In this document: positions 6,160 to 6,213 of the stretch, one piece after another | Numbering within the stretch: the first letter of the stretch is position 1 | Layout of the letters: every line of letters starts with the position of its first letter | The notes under the pieces: model-generated | The model's database searches: none | Told to the model about the DNA's origin: nothing | What the model saw: the letters and a program-made list of their open reading frames with translations, nothing else | Program-made: the position numbers and the translations under genes | Origin: Lachnospiraceae bacterium | GTDB lineage: Bacteria > Bacillota > Clostridia > Lachnospirales > Lachnospiraceae | Assembly: GCA_021199405.1 (NCBI GenBank) | Contig: JAJQID010000028.1 | Span: 1-6,213, forward strand | Direction of reading: 5' to 3' | DNA length: 6,213 nucleotides

Positions 6160-6213
6160 TCTTATGAGGGGGAGATAGTGAGTTCATCAACTCACTATCT
6201 CCCCCTCATAAGA
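6160..6213. repeat. Perfect 25-bp inverted repeat with 4-base loop at the window edge
   Basis: Bases 6160-6184 are the exact reverse complement of 6189-6213, with only CATC between them. The left arm is purine-rich (it contains GAGGGGGAGATAGTGAG) and the right arm is the matching pyrimidine strand. The repeat ends exactly at the last base given, so the stem may extend further. It starts only seven bases after the recJ terminator. No T-tract is visible because the window ends. It could be a second strong terminator, an end of a mobile or repeat element, or part of a larger folded element. Confidence 0.85.

Overview
The window looks like a chromosomal segment from an anaerobic Firmicute of class Clostridia, most likely Lachnospiraceae. 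I infer this from protein style and gene content only, without a database search. The signs are a two-domain P-II-like protein behind a small membrane protein, a cytidylate-kinase-like protein, a family II pyrophosphatase carrying CBS/DRTGG regulatory domains, and a RecJ with variant motifs such as GPCLNATGRL. All genes lie on the + strand, have Shine-Dalgarno sites of varying strength, and are moderately GC-rich; the intergenic spacers are more AT-rich.

Layout. Positions 1-146 hold the C-terminal end of a membrane protein (possibly DUF1538). Five bases later comes a 232-residue protein with two P-II-like domains (152-850). The spacer 851-1203 contains a striking nested inverted-repeat element (857-1051) that can fold into a four-way junction with no unpaired base at the junction, followed by an AT-rich stretch. 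Next is a lipoprotein with an acidic Glu/Ser-rich linker (1204-1767) and a hairpin resembling a terminator (1795-1830). A strong-looking promoter (1881-1909) precedes a cytidylate-kinase-like gene (1934-2575), which is followed after one base by the pyrophosphatase (2577-4232) and, 72 bases further on, by recJ (4305-6062). After recJ comes a probable intrinsic terminator (6129-6153). A perfect 25-bp palindrome with a 4-base loop (6160-6213) then runs to the last base of the window.

How the genes work together. The first pair fits a membrane protein controlled by a P-II-type sensor encoded directly behind it. The lipoprotein appears to be a separate unit. The kinase-like, pyrophosphatase and recJ genes look like a housekeeping group for nucleotide, pyrophosphate and DNA-repair functions; the last two both belong to the DHH phosphoesterase superfamily. 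The parts least explained by known families are the four-way-junction element, the terminal palindrome, and the P-II/membrane pair.
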